Origin: Corynebacterium riegelii
GTDB lineage: Bacteria > Actinomycetota > Actinomycetes > Mycobacteriales > Mycobacteriaceae
Length of the DNA stretch: 64,000 nucleotides
Assembly: GCF_016728505.1 (NCBI RefSeq)
Contig: NZ_CP068159.1
Coordinates: forward strand, 2,046,001-2,110,000
Direction: 5' to 3'
A program made the translations under genes and the position numbers. Shown here one piece after another: positions 11,297 to 20,009 of this stretch (its first letter is position 1; every line of letters begins with the position of its first letter). The notes under the pieces were generated by a model that did no database searches, was not told the DNA's origin, and was given only the letters and a program-made list of their open reading frames with translations.

Positions 11297-12571
11297 TTAA
11301 ATGTTGGTGTAGGTCGGCGTGCCGCGCAGCCAAGTGGCAACAACGCGGGCGGAAAACTCCATGCCCTCGTACGGGGTATTCGAAGCTTTCGACGCCATAT
11401 CAGCGCCGCGAGCAGTCCAGGGGTCATTCGGGTTTACCAACGTCAGGTTCGCTGGCTCACCTGCAGCGATCGGGCGGCCCTGATCCGCCAGACGCAGAAT
11501 CTCTGCGGGGCGCTCACTCATCACCTTGGCCACAAAGCGCCAATCCGCCAGACCAGATTCAACAAAGACCTGGTGGATTGCCGCAAGCGACGTCTCAAGG
11601 CCAAGCATGCCCGGCTTCGCGTGATCAAACTCCACGCACTTATCTTCAGAGCCGTGCGGAGCGTGATCTGTGGCAACAACGTCCACGATGCCTTCCAGCA
11701 GCGCGTCCCGAAGCGCCACCGCATCTTCGTGCTCACGAAGCGGCGGGTTAACGCGGTAGTTGCCGTCATAGGTAGCAAGCAGCTCATCAGTGAGCAGCAG
11801 GTGGTGCGGCGTCACCTCGGCGGTGATCTCAATGCCCTGCGCTTTGGCCCAGCGCAGCAACTCCACCGTGCCAGCGGTAGATGCGTGGCACAGGTGGTAG
11901 CGCCCTCCATAGTCGCGGGTCATGATCAGGTCACGCGCAACCACGGATTCCTCCGCAACACGCGGCCAACCAGTCAGTCCCAAACGCGCAGCCTGCTCAC
12001 CTTCATGGGCAACACTGTGGGCGGTCATGCGGTGATCCTCAGCGTGCTGAGCCAACACCACGTCATACGCCTTGGCGTACTCGATTGCGCGGCGCATCAG
12101 CTGCGGGTCGTTGACGCAGCGGCCGTCGTCAGAAAACATGCGGACGTGTCCGCGGCTCATCAGGCCGATCTCAGTGAGCTCTTTGCCCTCCAAGTTCTTG
12201 GAGATAGAACCCACCGGGTAGACGTCACACTTGCCGTAGGCCTGGCCCTTGTCCCAGACACCATCTGCAATAAACGGCTGATCAATCACCGGGTTCGTGT
12301 TCGCCATGGTGAACACGGCGGTAAAACCACCCTTCGCCGCGGCGTCCGAACCAGTGGCAATAGTTTCGGTATCTTCGCGGCCCGGCTCGCGCAGGTGCAC
12401 GTGCATATCCACCAGGCCCGGCAGCAAGACCAGACCGCCACAGTCCTTGACCTCATCGGCGCCGCTGATGTCAACGTCTGGACCGACCTGGGCAATCACA
12501 CCGTCGCGGATCAGCACCGTCGTGACGTCCTCGCCATACGGGCACACATTTGTGAGAGCGGTGGTACTCAC
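11297..12571 (-). CDS. pyrC: Dihydroorotase
   Basis: 424 aa, class I dihydroorotase, an amidohydrolase-fold enzyme making dihydroorotate from carbamoyl-aspartate. The metal site [10 protein letters not shown] is at about 55-64, AQHAEDH and YHLCHAST supply further His ligands, and VATDHAPH the catalytic Asp. Length and motifs are intact. It ends 10 bp before carA and abuts pyrB (next base). Confidence 0.96.
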   Translation of the reverse strand: MSTTALTNVCPYGEDVTTVLIRDGVIAQVGPDVDISGADEVKDCGGLVLLPGLVDMHVHLREPGREDTETIATGSDAAAKGGFTAVFTMANTNPVIDQPFIADGVWDKGQAYGKCDVYPVGSISKNLEGKELTEIGLMSRGHVRMFSDDGRCVNDPQLMRRAIEYAKAYDVVLAQHAEDHRMTAHSVAHEGEQAARLGLTGWPRVAEESVVARDLIMTRDYGGRYHLCHASTAGTVELLRWAKAQGIEITAEVTPHHLLLTDELLATYDGNYRVNPPLREHEDAVALRDALLEGIVDVVATDHAPHGSEDKCVEFDHAKPGMLGLETSLAAIHQVFVESGLADWRFVAKVMSERPAEILRLADQGRPIAAGEPANLTLVNPNDPWTARGADMASKASNTPYEGMEFSARVVATWLRGTPTYTNI

Positions 12572-13516
12572 TTACTTCACCTTTCCTTCCAACGCGTCCT
12601 CACCCGAGGTCAACAAGGTAAACAGCACCGCCATACGGGTGTAGACACCGTTGGAGACCTGGTTGAGCACCACAGTGTTGTCGCGATCAGCCACGTCGAA
12701 GTTAATTTCCATGCCTCGCAGCATCGGACCGGGGTGCATGATGAGGGTTTCCGGACCCAGCTGGTCCGCGCGCTGAGCGGACAGGCCGAACAACGTGGCG
12801 TATTCTCGGTGCGTGGGGAAGAAGCCACCATCCATGCGCTCAGCCTGGACGCGCAGCATCATCACCACATCTGCACCTTGCGCAATCTCTGCGTCAAAGT
12901 CGTAGGAGACGCGCGCCGGCCAGTGCTCAACGCCCATGGGCAGCAGCGTCGGCGGTGCGACGAGCACCACCTCGGCTCCCAGGGTGGACAGCAAGTCCAC
13001 GTTGGAGCGCGCCACGCGCGAGTGCAAAATGTCACCGACGATCAGGACCTTCTTGCCCTGCACATCACCGATGTGCTGACGCATGGTCACCGCATCCAGC
13101 AGCGCCTGCGTCGGGTGCTGGTGCTGGCCGTCACCCGCATTGATGATGGAGGTCTCCGGCAGCCACTTGCGCAGCAGATTCGGCGCGCCCGAGGACGGGT
13201 GTCGCATCACAATGGCATCAGCACCGATCGAGGCGATCGTGGACGCCGTATCTTTCAGCGACTCCCCCTTCTTCACACTGGAGGTAGCGGCCGAGACGTT
13301 AATCACGTCCGCACTCATCCACTTGCCAGCGGTCTCAAACGAAGACCTGGTGCGCGTGGAGTTCTCGTAGAACAAGGTAAAGATGGTGCGTCCGCGAAGC
13401 GTTGGCAGCTTCTTAATCTCGCGGCCATCAAGCGCCTCGCGGAAGCGGTCGGCCTCATCCATCAGGCCAACAATCTCCTCACGGCTTAAGTCTGCAATGT
13501 CAATCAAATGCTTCAT
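12572..13516 (-). CDS. pyrB: Aspartate carbamoyltransferase catalytic subunit
   Basis: 314 aa. Joins carbamoyl phosphate and aspartate. [15 protein letters not shown] is the carbamoyl-phosphate site, MRHPSSGAP and HPTQALLD follow, and [11 protein letters not shown] is the Asp-binding 240s-loop region. No pyrI regulatory chain is adjacent, as is usual in actinobacteria. It starts 10 bp after pyrR. Confidence 0.97.
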   Translation of the reverse strand: MKHLIDIADLSREEIVGLMDEADRFREALDGREIKKLPTLRGRTIFTLFYENSTRTRSSFETAGKWMSADVINVSAATSSVKKGESLKDTASTIASIGADAIVMRHPSSGAPNLLRKWLPETSIINAGDGQHQHPTQALLDAVTMRQHIGDVQGKKVLIVGDILHSRVARSNVDLLSTLGAEVVLVAPPTLLPMGVEHWPARVSYDFDAEIAQGADVVMMLRVQAERMDGGFFPTHREYATLFGLSAQRADQLGPETLIMHPGPMLRGMEINFDVADRDNTVVLNQVSNGVYTRMAVLFTLLTSGEDALEGKVK

Positions 13517-13526
13517 TGCTTGAGCC

Positions 13527-14087
13527 TTAGCCCTCTCTGGTCAGGGTCACGCCGTCAACGGCATCAATGGGCGTGAGCGTGACAGTCACGTCCTCCGTCA
13601 TAGCGGTTGGGATGTTCTTGCCCACGTAATCAGCGCGGATAGGCAGCTCACGGTGCCCACGGTCAACCAAGACCGCAAGCTGGATCGCTTTTGGTCGGCC
13701 AATATCTCGAAGCGAATCAAGCGCTGCGCGGATGGTGCGGCCGGAATACAGCACGTCATCCACCAGGATGACGGTGGTGCCATCAATGTTGGCCGGAATG
13801 CTGGTGGGCCTCAGCGCCCGGTGCGGCTTATCCCTCAAGTCATCGCGGTACAGCGTGACATCAAGGCTGCCTACTGGGATGGTTACGCCAGCGAATTCTT
13901 GGATGGCATCAGCAATACGATGCGCAAGTGGCACTCCCCCGGACGGAATCCCAAGCAGCATGACTGTTGGTGCGTCCTCGCCATCAAGCGCGGTCTTCTC
14001 AATTATTTGGTGCGCGATGCGTGCGATCGTGCGCCCGACGTCTGAAGCTGTCAACAGCTCAACCGTCGCGCGGTTCTCGTCGCTCAT
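13527..14087 (-). CDS. pyrR: PyrR, pyr operon regulator / uracil phosphoribosyltransferase
   Basis: 186 aa. The PRPP-binding loop [19 protein letters not shown] is characteristic, with [11 protein letters not shown] upstream. In Firmicutes PyrR binds UMP and pyr leader RNA; in mycobacteria it represses translation. It is first in the operon, and a candidate PyrR-binding hairpin overlaps its own ribosome-binding site (14097-14118), which suggests autoregulation of the whole operon. Confidence 0.95.
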   Translation of the reverse strand: MSDENRATVELLTASDVGRTIARIAHQIIEKTALDGEDAPTVMLLGIPSGGVPLAHRIADAIQEFAGVTIPVGSLDVTLYRDDLRDKPHRALRPTSIPANIDGTTVILVDDVLYSGRTIRAALDSLRDIGRPKAIQLAVLVDRGHRELPIRADYVGKNIPTAMTEDVTVTLTPIDAVDGVTLTREG

Positions 14088-14091
14088 CGGT

Positions 14092-14118
14092 CCTCCTTCC
14101 CCGCCTCACAGTGCGGAA
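14092..14118 (-). promoter_or_regulatory. Candidate PyrR-binding loop at pyrR Shine-Dalgarno
   Basis: On the minus strand the leader reads TTCCGC-ACTGTGAG-GCGGGGAA (14118-14097), followed at once by AGGAGG (14097-14092) and ATG at 14087. The loop CTGTGAGG fits the conserved core of Bacillus pyr binding loops (ARUCCNGNGAGGYU, from memory). The A-U closing pair is replaced by C-G, a compensatory change, and a bulged GG sits in the stem. Position at the ribosome-binding site fits translational repression rather than attenuation. Confidence 0.6.
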
Positions 14119-14237
14119 TTTAAAGGTGGTGTCAACGACGCGTCCAAGCGTAGCACCGCGCAAGCCTAGCGGGATAGTGGTTTACCATCGCCTGAGAGAA
14201 TAAGTACCCCCCGCAAACCCCGGTATCCAAGGAGAAT

Positions 14238-14687
14238 ATGGCTGTGACACACCCCGTCCCCATCACGATTGAGGCCGTCGCGGACGTGTTTCGCGGACGC
14301 GACCTCAACTTCCAGGTAGAAGACGACAAGCTCCTGTCAGGTTTTGAAAACTGCAGTATCTTCTTCGCTCTCAGTGATGACAGCCTGGTGTTTGAGTCCA
14401 TCTGGCGTGGCATGGCCCCGCAGGATCTCGCCCCACAGCTGTTGTTCACCATCAACAACCTCAACCAGGCGCGTTTCGCCCCAACACTGCGCATGCTGGA
14501 AACCGCCGACGGCATGCTTGCCACCTCAGCCACCCGCACAATTGACGCTGCGGAAGGGTTGACTGATGAGCAGCTGGAGGTCTTTGTTATCAGCACCATC
14601 CAGATGACGCTGGAAACGTTTGCCCAGCTCGAGCAGTCCCTGCCCGCCCTTGTTGATTGGACGGATACCCACGATGAGCACCACTAA
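14238..14687 (+). CDS. YbjN domain-containing protein
   Basis: 149 aa. It has the YbjN / secretion-chaperone-like alpha-beta layout: an amphipathic N-terminal helix, FFALSDDSLVFESIWRG strands, the INNLNQARFAPTLR helix and a C-terminal helix (LTDEQLEVFVISTIQMTLETFAQLEQ). Function of actinobacterial YbjN proteins is unknown. Shine-Dalgarno AAGGAG precedes the ATG. Divergent from pyrR and overlapping the next gene, a paralogue, by 14 bp. Confidence 0.75.
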   Translation: MAVTHPVPITIEAVADVFRGRDLNFQVEDDKLLSGFENCSIFFALSDDSLVFESIWRGMAPQDLAPQLLFTINNLNQARFAPTLRMLETADGMLATSATRTIDAAEGLTDEQLEVFVISTIQMTLETFAQLEQSLPALVDWTDTHDEHH

Positions 14688-15129
14688 TACCCCAACCCAG
14701 GTCACGCTAGATCGAATTATTGCCACCGCGGAAAACTTCGGCATTGAGCTGGAGGAAGCGATTACAGGTCGTTCCGCCCAGGCCAACGTCAACGGCATGC
14801 CGCTGTTTTTCGTGCTGTTGGAAACTGTGCTGGTGATCCGAAGCGACTTTGCCACGGATGAGCCCACCCAAAGCGCCCAGGCCAACTACTTTTTGGCCGC
14901 GAATCAGGCAAATGCGTCCTACGTACTGGCCCGCCAGCTGGTAGTCACCAACTTTGACACCCTGGTAGTGCGCTCAGAGCATGAACTTAGTGTTGCAGGA
15001 GGGCTCACTGATGCGCAGCTTGAGCATGCTTTCCGACGCGGCGTTGACGCCATCACCACCGGTCATCAGATCATGCTCACGCACTTCGAAGAACTCAACG
15101 ACATGGAAGCTTCACCTGGCTCGGACTAA
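14674..15129 (+). CDS. Second YbjN domain-containing protein
   Basis: 151 aa, ATG at 14674 inside the end of the preceding gene. It shares that gene's architecture: a VTLDRIIATAENFGIEL helix, strand pairs around LFFVLLETVLVIRSDF, the ANQANASYVLARQLV helix, and a final GGLTDAQLEHAFRRGVDAI segment paralleling the EGLTDEQLEVF stretch of its neighbour. The two probably arose by duplication and may form a heterodimer (inference). Its stop lies in the first copy of a 14-bp tandem repeat. Confidence 0.75.
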   Translation: MSTTNTPTQVTLDRIIATAENFGIELEEAITGRSAQANVNGMPLFFVLLETVLVIRSDFATDEPTQSAQANYFLAANQANASYVLARQLVVTNFDTLVVRSEHELSVAGGLTDAQLEHAFRRGVDAITTGHQIMLTHFEELNDMEASPGSD

Positions 15130-15144
15130 CAGGCTCGGACTAAC
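15118..15144. repeat. Tandem 14-bp duplication across two convergent stop codons
   Basis: GGCTCGGACTAAC occurs at 15118-15130 and again at 15132-15144. The first copy contains the TAA of the plus-strand YbjN gene, the second the TAG of the minus-strand ABC ATPase. No hairpin terminator is visible between the two genes. Confidence 0.85.
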
Positions 15145-15901
15145 CCGTCCGCAGCTCATGACGAAGCGCCTCAAGCTCCTCCCCACCAGACATCTGACGA
15201 GTGAGCTCATCAATCGTGATAGCTTCACGCGGGGCGTCAAGCTCCTGGCGCCCCAACTTCAAGATGGTGAAGTGGTCACCCACCAGGTAGGCGTGGTGCG
15301 GGTTATGGGTCACCAACACCACGGCGACGCCACGGTCGCGGGCAGAGGCGATGAACTTCAGCACCACACCTGACTGCTTCACACCAAGAGCGGCGGTTGG
15401 CTCATCCAACACCACCACACGGGCGCCGAAGTAAACCGCCCTGGCAATTGCCACAACCTGGCGCTGGCCGCCAGAAAGGTTGCCAGCCTCAACGTTGACA
15501 TCTGGGATGTCAATGCCCATATCCAGCAACTGCTCAGAGCAGATACGCTGCATCTCCTTCTGCTTCAGCGTCCCAAGCGGCCCAGTTAGCTCCTGGCCAA
15601 GGAAGAAGTTTCGCCACACGCTGAGCTCATCAACAATCGCCAGGTTTTGATACACGGTGGCAATCCCAGCATCGAGGGCGTCGCGGGGGGAAGAAAACGT
15701 GGCCGGTGAGCCGCAGATAAGCAGCTGCCCACTGGTTGGTGCGTGTAGACCTGCAAGGATCTTGATCAAGGTTGACTTGCCAGCACCATTGTCACCCAGC
15801 ACACAGGTGACTTCGCCCTCTTCAATACGCAGGTTTACGCCGCGCAGTGCGTCAAACGTGCCGTAAGACTTGGTGATGTCGCGCAGTTCAATGATGGCCA
15901 T
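15140..15901 (-). CDS. Sugar ABC transporter ATP-binding protein (single-domain, CUT2-like)
   Basis: 253 aa, one nucleotide-binding domain. Walker A GDNGAGKST (about 37-45), Q-loop VYQNLAIVDELSV, signature LSGGQRQ, Walker B VVVLDEPTAALG and the H-loop VTHN are intact. CUT2-type importers of pentoses or fructose usually have a double-domain ATPase of ~500 aa; this is the shorter FrcA-like form, which should act as a homodimer. It starts 3 bp after the permease stop. Substrate not predictable; ribose-, xylose- or fructose-like sugars are likely. Confidence 0.9.
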   Translation of the reverse strand: MAIIELRDITKSYGTFDALRGVNLRIEEGEVTCVLGDNGAGKSTLIKILAGLHAPTSGQLLICGSPATFSSPRDALDAGIATVYQNLAIVDELSVWRNFFLGQELTGPLGTLKQKEMQRICSEQLLDMGIDIPDVNVEAGNLSGGQRQVVAIARAVYFGARVVVLDEPTAALGVKQSGVVLKFIASARDRGVAVVLVTHNPHHAYLVGDHFTILKLGRQELDAPREAITIDELTRQMSGGEELEALRHELRTG

Positions 15902-15904
15902 GGC

Positions 15905-16957
15905 TTAGCGCCCCTTCGTAATCTTTGCGAATGACGTGTTGGTCAGCACCGCGAACAGCAGCATCGCGCCGAGGAAGAACTTAAACCAGTCCGGGTTCCA
16001 GCCGGCGTAGACAATGCCTTGATTGGTCATGCCGAAGATCAGCGCACCGATCATCGTGCCAACCGCTGTGCCGCGCCCGCCTTTCATCGCACAGCCGCCT
16101 ATCACTGCAGCGATGATGTAAAGGAACTCATTGCCCACACCCTGGCCAGCTTGGATTGAGTCGAAGGCAAACAGCGTGTGCATGCCTACGAACCAGGCGG
16201 CAAAACCGACCGTCATAAACAGCACAATCTTGACCATGCGCACAGGCACACCGACAGCGCGCGCAGCCTCCTCATCGCCGCCCACGGCGGTAATCCAGTT
16301 GCCAAACTTCGTGCGGAAGAGCACGAAAGACGCAATGGCCACAAAGAGCAGCCACCAGATAACCGTCACGCTGATGCGCACGCTGCCGATGTAGAAGCTT
16401 CCCGCGAAAACAGTGCGGGCAGAGGCGAACCCCTCCATGTTCGCAATCGACGGGGTGGCCACCTGGCCGGTCACCAGCTTGGTCACTGCCAGGTTTAAGC
16501 CTTGCAGCATCAGAAACGCCGCCAGGGTGATCAGGAAGCTATCGATGCCCGTGCGAGTAACGAGGATGCCGTTCAGTGCACCGATAGCCAGCGCAATGAT
16601 GAGCGCGAGACCCGCACCCACCCAGGAGTTCAAGTGCAGGTTGTAGTTGAGCATCGATGCCGCCAACGCCGCCGTGGTCACCGCGACACCGGATGACAGG
16701 TCAAACGCTCCACCAATCATGAGCAAACCCACCGCCAGAGCAACGATGCCCAGCGTGGAGCTGGCGTACAAAATGGTCGCCATCGCATCGAAGGAGCGAA
16801 ACGCTGGGGCGACGGCGAGGAACAGGCCCAAAATGAGGAGGAAGCCAAGCAGGCTGGCAAGCTCCGGCCGGCGAATCAGTTTGGCTAACCCAGTGTGGCT
16901 ACGGAGACGATCATCAGAGCCTGAATCTGTCGACTCATCTTCAATAGCCGTGGTCAT
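15905..16957 (-). CDS. Sugar ABC transporter permease (RbsC type)
   Basis: 350 aa, about ten hydrophobic segments after a polar N-terminus (residues 1-33). Members of the branched-chain/ribose permease family carry the cytoplasmic motif seen here as AVGGDEEAARAVGVPV, which contacts the ATPase. GGCAMKGGRGTAVGTMIGALIFGMTNQGI is the conserved C-terminal region. Its start overlaps the binding-protein stop by 4 bp (ATGA), so translation is probably coupled. Confidence 0.92.
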   Translation of the reverse strand: MTTAIEDESTDSGSDDRLRSHTGLAKLIRRPELASLLGFLLILGLFLAVAPAFRSFDAMATILYASSTLGIVALAVGLLMIGGAFDLSSGVAVTTAALAASMLNYNLHLNSWVGAGLALIIALAIGALNGILVTRTGIDSFLITLAAFLMLQGLNLAVTKLVTGQVATPSIANMEGFASARTVFAGSFYIGSVRISVTVIWWLLFVAIASFVLFRTKFGNWITAVGGDEEAARAVGVPVRMVKIVLFMTVGFAAWFVGMHTLFAFDSIQAGQGVGNEFLYIIAAVIGGCAMKGGRGTAVGTMIGALIFGMTNQGIVYAGWNPDWFKFFLGAMLLFAVLTNTSFAKITKGR

Positions 16958-17952
16958 CGAAGACCTGCCTTTGCAGCCTCAGCGATTTGTTCCACATTGT
17001 GCTTATCAACAAAGCTCGGACCCGTATACACCGGCTGGCCGCCGCCGAAGGTGCCACCGTTGCGCTTAGCCACCCACAACGAATCCACGGCAAGATAGCC
17101 CTGCAGGTACGGCTGTTGATCCACAGCCCACGCCACCCGGCCGTCTGCGATAGCGTCGACCAGCTCAGCGTTGGTATCAAAGGTGACCACCTGCGCTTCA
17201 GAACCGGACTGCGTGATGGCCTCCGTTGCGCGCATTGCCACTGGGGCCTGGAGCGCGAACACCGTATCAAAGGACTTGTCCTGCGAAAGCTTGGAGTTAA
17301 TCGTCGACTGCACCGACGTTAGGTCTTGTCCGTTGACGTAGAGCAGTTCCACTTCCCCGCCGAGGCCCTCTTTCACACCGTTGCAGCGCGCCTCCTGGGA
17401 AGAATTGCCCTGTTCATGGATAACGCAGAGCACCTTGGATTTACCTTCCTCTTTAAGACGCTCACCCGCAGCGGTACCTGCAACAGTCTCGTCCTGACCG
17501 AAGAAGCCTGTCATGCCGTACGTGGTGTATTCGTTCATGCCAGCGTTTAAGCCGACAACAGGAATGCCCGCATCAACAGCGTTCTGAGCCGCTGGCCCGA
17601 TTGCCTCAGCGTTAGGCAACGTAACGGCAATGCCGTCCACGTTTGCGTCCACGGCGGAGCGCACCAAGTTTGCTTGGTTGGGCGCCTGTGGATCAGAGGA
17701 ATAACGCAGCTCAATATTGTCTTTCTTCGCCGCGTCTTCTGCCCCCTTACGTACAAGATCCCAATACGTGTCACCCGGCGCACCATGGGTAACCATCGCC
17801 ACAACATATCGCGGGGTGTCTACCCCACCCGCGGTCTCCCCACTGGCGTCACCGTCACGCGGCGCGCCGCCCGTGGACGAGCAACCCACAAGAGTAAGAC
17901 CCAACGCGGCCACCATTGCCGCTACTTTGTACAGCTGAGAGATTTTTTTCAC
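16954..17952 (-). CDS. Sugar ABC transporter substrate-binding lipoprotein
   Basis: 332 aa from a GTG start that gives a compact lipoprotein signal (KKIS ... LTLVGC, Cys24); a TTG 21 nt upstream is less likely. The mature part is a type-1 periplasmic binding protein: YVVAMVTHGAPGDTYWDLVRKGAEDAA, GIAVTLPNAEAIGPAAQNAVDAGIPVVGLNAG and VDQQPYLQGYLAVDSL fit the ribose-binding fold. Gene order binding protein, permease, ATPase is standard. No LacI- or DeoR-type regulator is adjacent. Confidence 0.93.
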   Translation of the reverse strand: MKKISQLYKVAAMVAALGLTLVGCSSTGGAPRDGDASGETAGGVDTPRYVVAMVTHGAPGDTYWDLVRKGAEDAAKKDNIELRYSSDPQAPNQANLVRSAVDANVDGIAVTLPNAEAIGPAAQNAVDAGIPVVGLNAGMNEYTTYGMTGFFGQDETVAGTAAGERLKEEGKSKVLCVIHEQGNSSQEARCNGVKEGLGGEVELLYVNGQDLTSVQSTINSKLSQDKSFDTVFALQAPVAMRATEAITQSGSEAQVVTFDTNAELVDAIADGRVAWAVDQQPYLQGYLAVDSLWVAKRNGGTFGGGQPVYTGPSFVDKHNVEQIAEAAKAGLR

Positions 17953-18063
17953 CCACCCAGTCTGCCCGTTCAATTGCAGAAACCGGGCATCCGCATCACT
18001 CTTTACCGATCAAGTAGCCTGACCTCCCAGCTGGTTTTCCGTCCTAGCTAAGGTCTACGGTGT

Positions 18064-18915
18064 CTAGGATTCTGCGAGGCGCTTGAGTTCAATGTCGGGA
18101 TCGAAGTCCGCCTCCGGCCACTCAAGGTCCAAGGCACCAAGAGCGTCTGCAAGCAAGGTCTTGACAACTGCACGGCAGTACTTCTTATTGTCTGAGGGCA
18201 CGCAGTACCACGGCGCAACGTCGGTCGAAGTGCGCGTCATGGCAATCTGGTAGGCCGCCATAAACTGTGACCACAACTTGCGGTCTTCGATGTCACCGGG
18301 GTTGTACTTCCAGTGCTTCTTCGGGTTTTCAATTCGCTTGCGCAGGTTTTCAGCCTGAAAATCGCGGGAGATGTGCGGCATGATCTTAATAATCTTCGTG
18401 CCGCGGGCCGCAAGCTCCGCCTCAAAATCCACGATGGCACCGTAACGGCGCTCAATTTCCTCAGGCGGCGCCATCTGCTTCACACGCTGTACCAACACAT
18501 CTTCATAGTGCGAGCGGTCAAACACAGCTATCTGACCTGGCTTGGGCAAGTGCGGCTCAAAGCGCCACAGGAAATCGTGTGCCGCTTCCTCTTCGGTCGG
18601 GCGGCCAAAAGCCTTAACGTGCACGCCCTGGATGTCCATCGTTGCGCCAATGACATGGCGCACAATGCCGCCCTTGCCCGCGGTGTCCATGCCCTGAAGC
18701 ACGAGAAGCACTGACCCGGCCTGCTCATTGCCGGCACGGCCGTTTGCGTAGAGCTTCTCTTGCAGCTCATCTAGCTCATCGTCTCGGTCGTTGAAAACCT
18801 CATCCACATCGTCCGAGTCTGATAGCCCGGGCGTGGAAGCCGGATCAACGTCATCAAGTTGGAAGTTGGGCCCAACTAGGTGCGATTTTGCTTCCTCAAC
18901 GGTGAGCTTTGCCAC
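18064..18915 (-). CDS. ppk2: Polyphosphate kinase 2 family protein
   Basis: 283 aa. PPK2 enzymes transfer phosphate between polyphosphate and nucleotides. Walker A GMDTAGKGG, the Walker B / catalytic AVFDRSHYEDVLVQRV and the lid region with KRIENPKKHWKYNPGDIEDR are present, with WYCVPSDNKKY after it. One PPK2 domain only. Whether it prefers NDP or AMP cannot be read from sequence alone. It follows nusB by 9 bp and probably lies at the end of the efp-nusB transcript. Confidence 0.92.
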   Translation of the reverse strand: MAKLTVEEAKSHLVGPNFQLDDVDPASTPGLSDSDDVDEVFNDRDDELDELQEKLYANGRAGNEQAGSVLLVLQGMDTAGKGGIVRHVIGATMDIQGVHVKAFGRPTEEEAAHDFLWRFEPHLPKPGQIAVFDRSHYEDVLVQRVKQMAPPEEIERRYGAIVDFEAELAARGTKIIKIMPHISRDFQAENLRKRIENPKKHWKYNPGDIEDRKLWSQFMAAYQIAMTRTSTDVAPWYCVPSDNKKYCRAVVKTLLADALGALDLEWPEADFDPDIELKRLAES

Positions 18916-18924
18916 TGCTTCTCC

Positions 18925-19404
18925 TTAGCTTTGGTCAGTGTCTTCAGCCGCATCTCCCGGAGCGTCCGGGGAGTTGGCCTGCACAATGCCATCCAGCATC
19001 GCATGAATGTACGGCGGAGCCTGGTTGCCGGAGTACTCCGTAGCCATCTCCAACGCGTTGGCGATAGCGATAGCGGCATCAACCTCGTCGTTAAACAGGA
19101 TTTCCCACGTAGCTACACGCAGAATCTGGCGATCTACCGCTGGCAGGCGGTAGAGCTCCCAGTCGCGGTCCAAGAACCGCTCAATCTGATCATCAAGATC
19201 ATCCAGACGCTCAGCGGCACCGCTGATGATGTCGCGCGTGTACTGTGCAACCGGCGCTACAGCGTTGTTGGGATTCCGTGCCAGTTCAACCCGGTCCTCA
19301 ACAATCGCCACCGGGTCGATATCGCGGGTTTCCGCCTCAAACAGAATGTCTACTGCACGGCGACGCGCACGATAGCGCGCGCCGTGGCGCTTGTGATCAG
19401 GCAT
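18925..19404 (-). CDS. nusB: Transcription antitermination factor NusB
   Basis: 159 aa. Binds boxA RNA with NusE in rRNA antitermination. [20 protein letters not shown] at the N-terminus, [24 protein letters not shown], and the helix [19 protein letters not shown] are NusB hallmarks. The C-terminus has an acidic tail. Its ATG overlaps the efp TAA by 1 base, so the two are translationally coupled. Confidence 0.96.
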   Translation of the reverse strand: MPDHKRHGARYRARRRAVDILFEAETRDIDPVAIVEDRVELARNPNNAVAPVAQYTRDIISGAAERLDDLDDQIERFLDRDWELYRLPAVDRQILRVATWEILFNDEVDAAIAIANALEMATEYSGNQAPPYIHAMLDGIVQANSPDAPGDAAEDTDQS

Positions 19405-19967
19405 TAGTTGTTCACGCGGGAGAGGTACTCGCCCGTGCGAGTGTCAACCTTCACCACGTTGCCGGTCTCTAGGAACAGCGGCACCTGGATCTCAGCGCCC
19501 GTCTCCAGGGTGGCCGGCTTCGTGCCGCCAGTGGAGCGATCGCCCTGGAGGCCCGGATCGGTGTGCTCAATCTTCAGGTCAACGGAGATCGGCAGCTCAC
19601 CAAACAGCGCCTCACCCTCGTGGAAGGAAACCTGTACGCGCATGTTCTCCAGCAGGAAACGACCAGCGTCACCGAACGCGTCCGTCGGCAGTTCGTACTG
19701 CTCGTAGGTCTTGTCATCCATAACAACGAAGCTGGTGCCATCGTTGTACAGGTAGGTCATATCACGACGGTCAACCGTTGCGGTGTCAACCTTCACGCCA
19801 GCGTTCCAGGTCTTGTCCACGGTCTTGCCAGAGACGACGTCCTTGAGCTTGGTGCGCACGAATGCAGGGCCCTTACCCGGCTTAACGTGCTGGAACTCGA
19901 CGATCTGCTGCAGCTTGCCGTCTACCTTCAGCACAAGGCCATTCTTAAAATCGGCAGTAGTTGCCAC
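19404..19967 (-). CDS. efp: Elongation factor P
   Basis: 187 aa, standard three beta-barrel domains. Rescues ribosomes stalled at polyproline. [18 protein letters not shown] carries the domain-I loop whose lysine is modified in some bacteria; here the tip is PGKGPA, the actinobacterial form. [22 protein letters not shown] is the conserved domain-III signature. Precedes nusB as in most actinobacteria. Confidence 0.97.
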   Translation of the reverse strand: MATTADFKNGLVLKVDGKLQQIVEFQHVKPGKGPAFVRTKLKDVVSGKTVDKTWNAGVKVDTATVDRRDMTYLYNDGTSFVVMDDKTYEQYELPTDAFGDAGRFLLENMRVQVSFHEGEALFGELPISVDLKIEHTDPGLQGDRSTGGTKPATLETGAEIQVPLFLETGNVVKVDTRTGEYLSRVNN

Positions 19968-20009
19968 GGGTTTTGCCTCCTTGGGACATTGCGATCAAAC
20001 ACCGCAATG

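Noticed and set aside
11168..13489. 773-codon plus-strand open frame
   Set aside because: Antisense to pyrC and pyrB.
18053..18066. Two GTCTA half-sites near the ppk2 stop
   Set aside because: They are direct, not inverted, repeats 4 bp apart, so they do not form an McbR operator.
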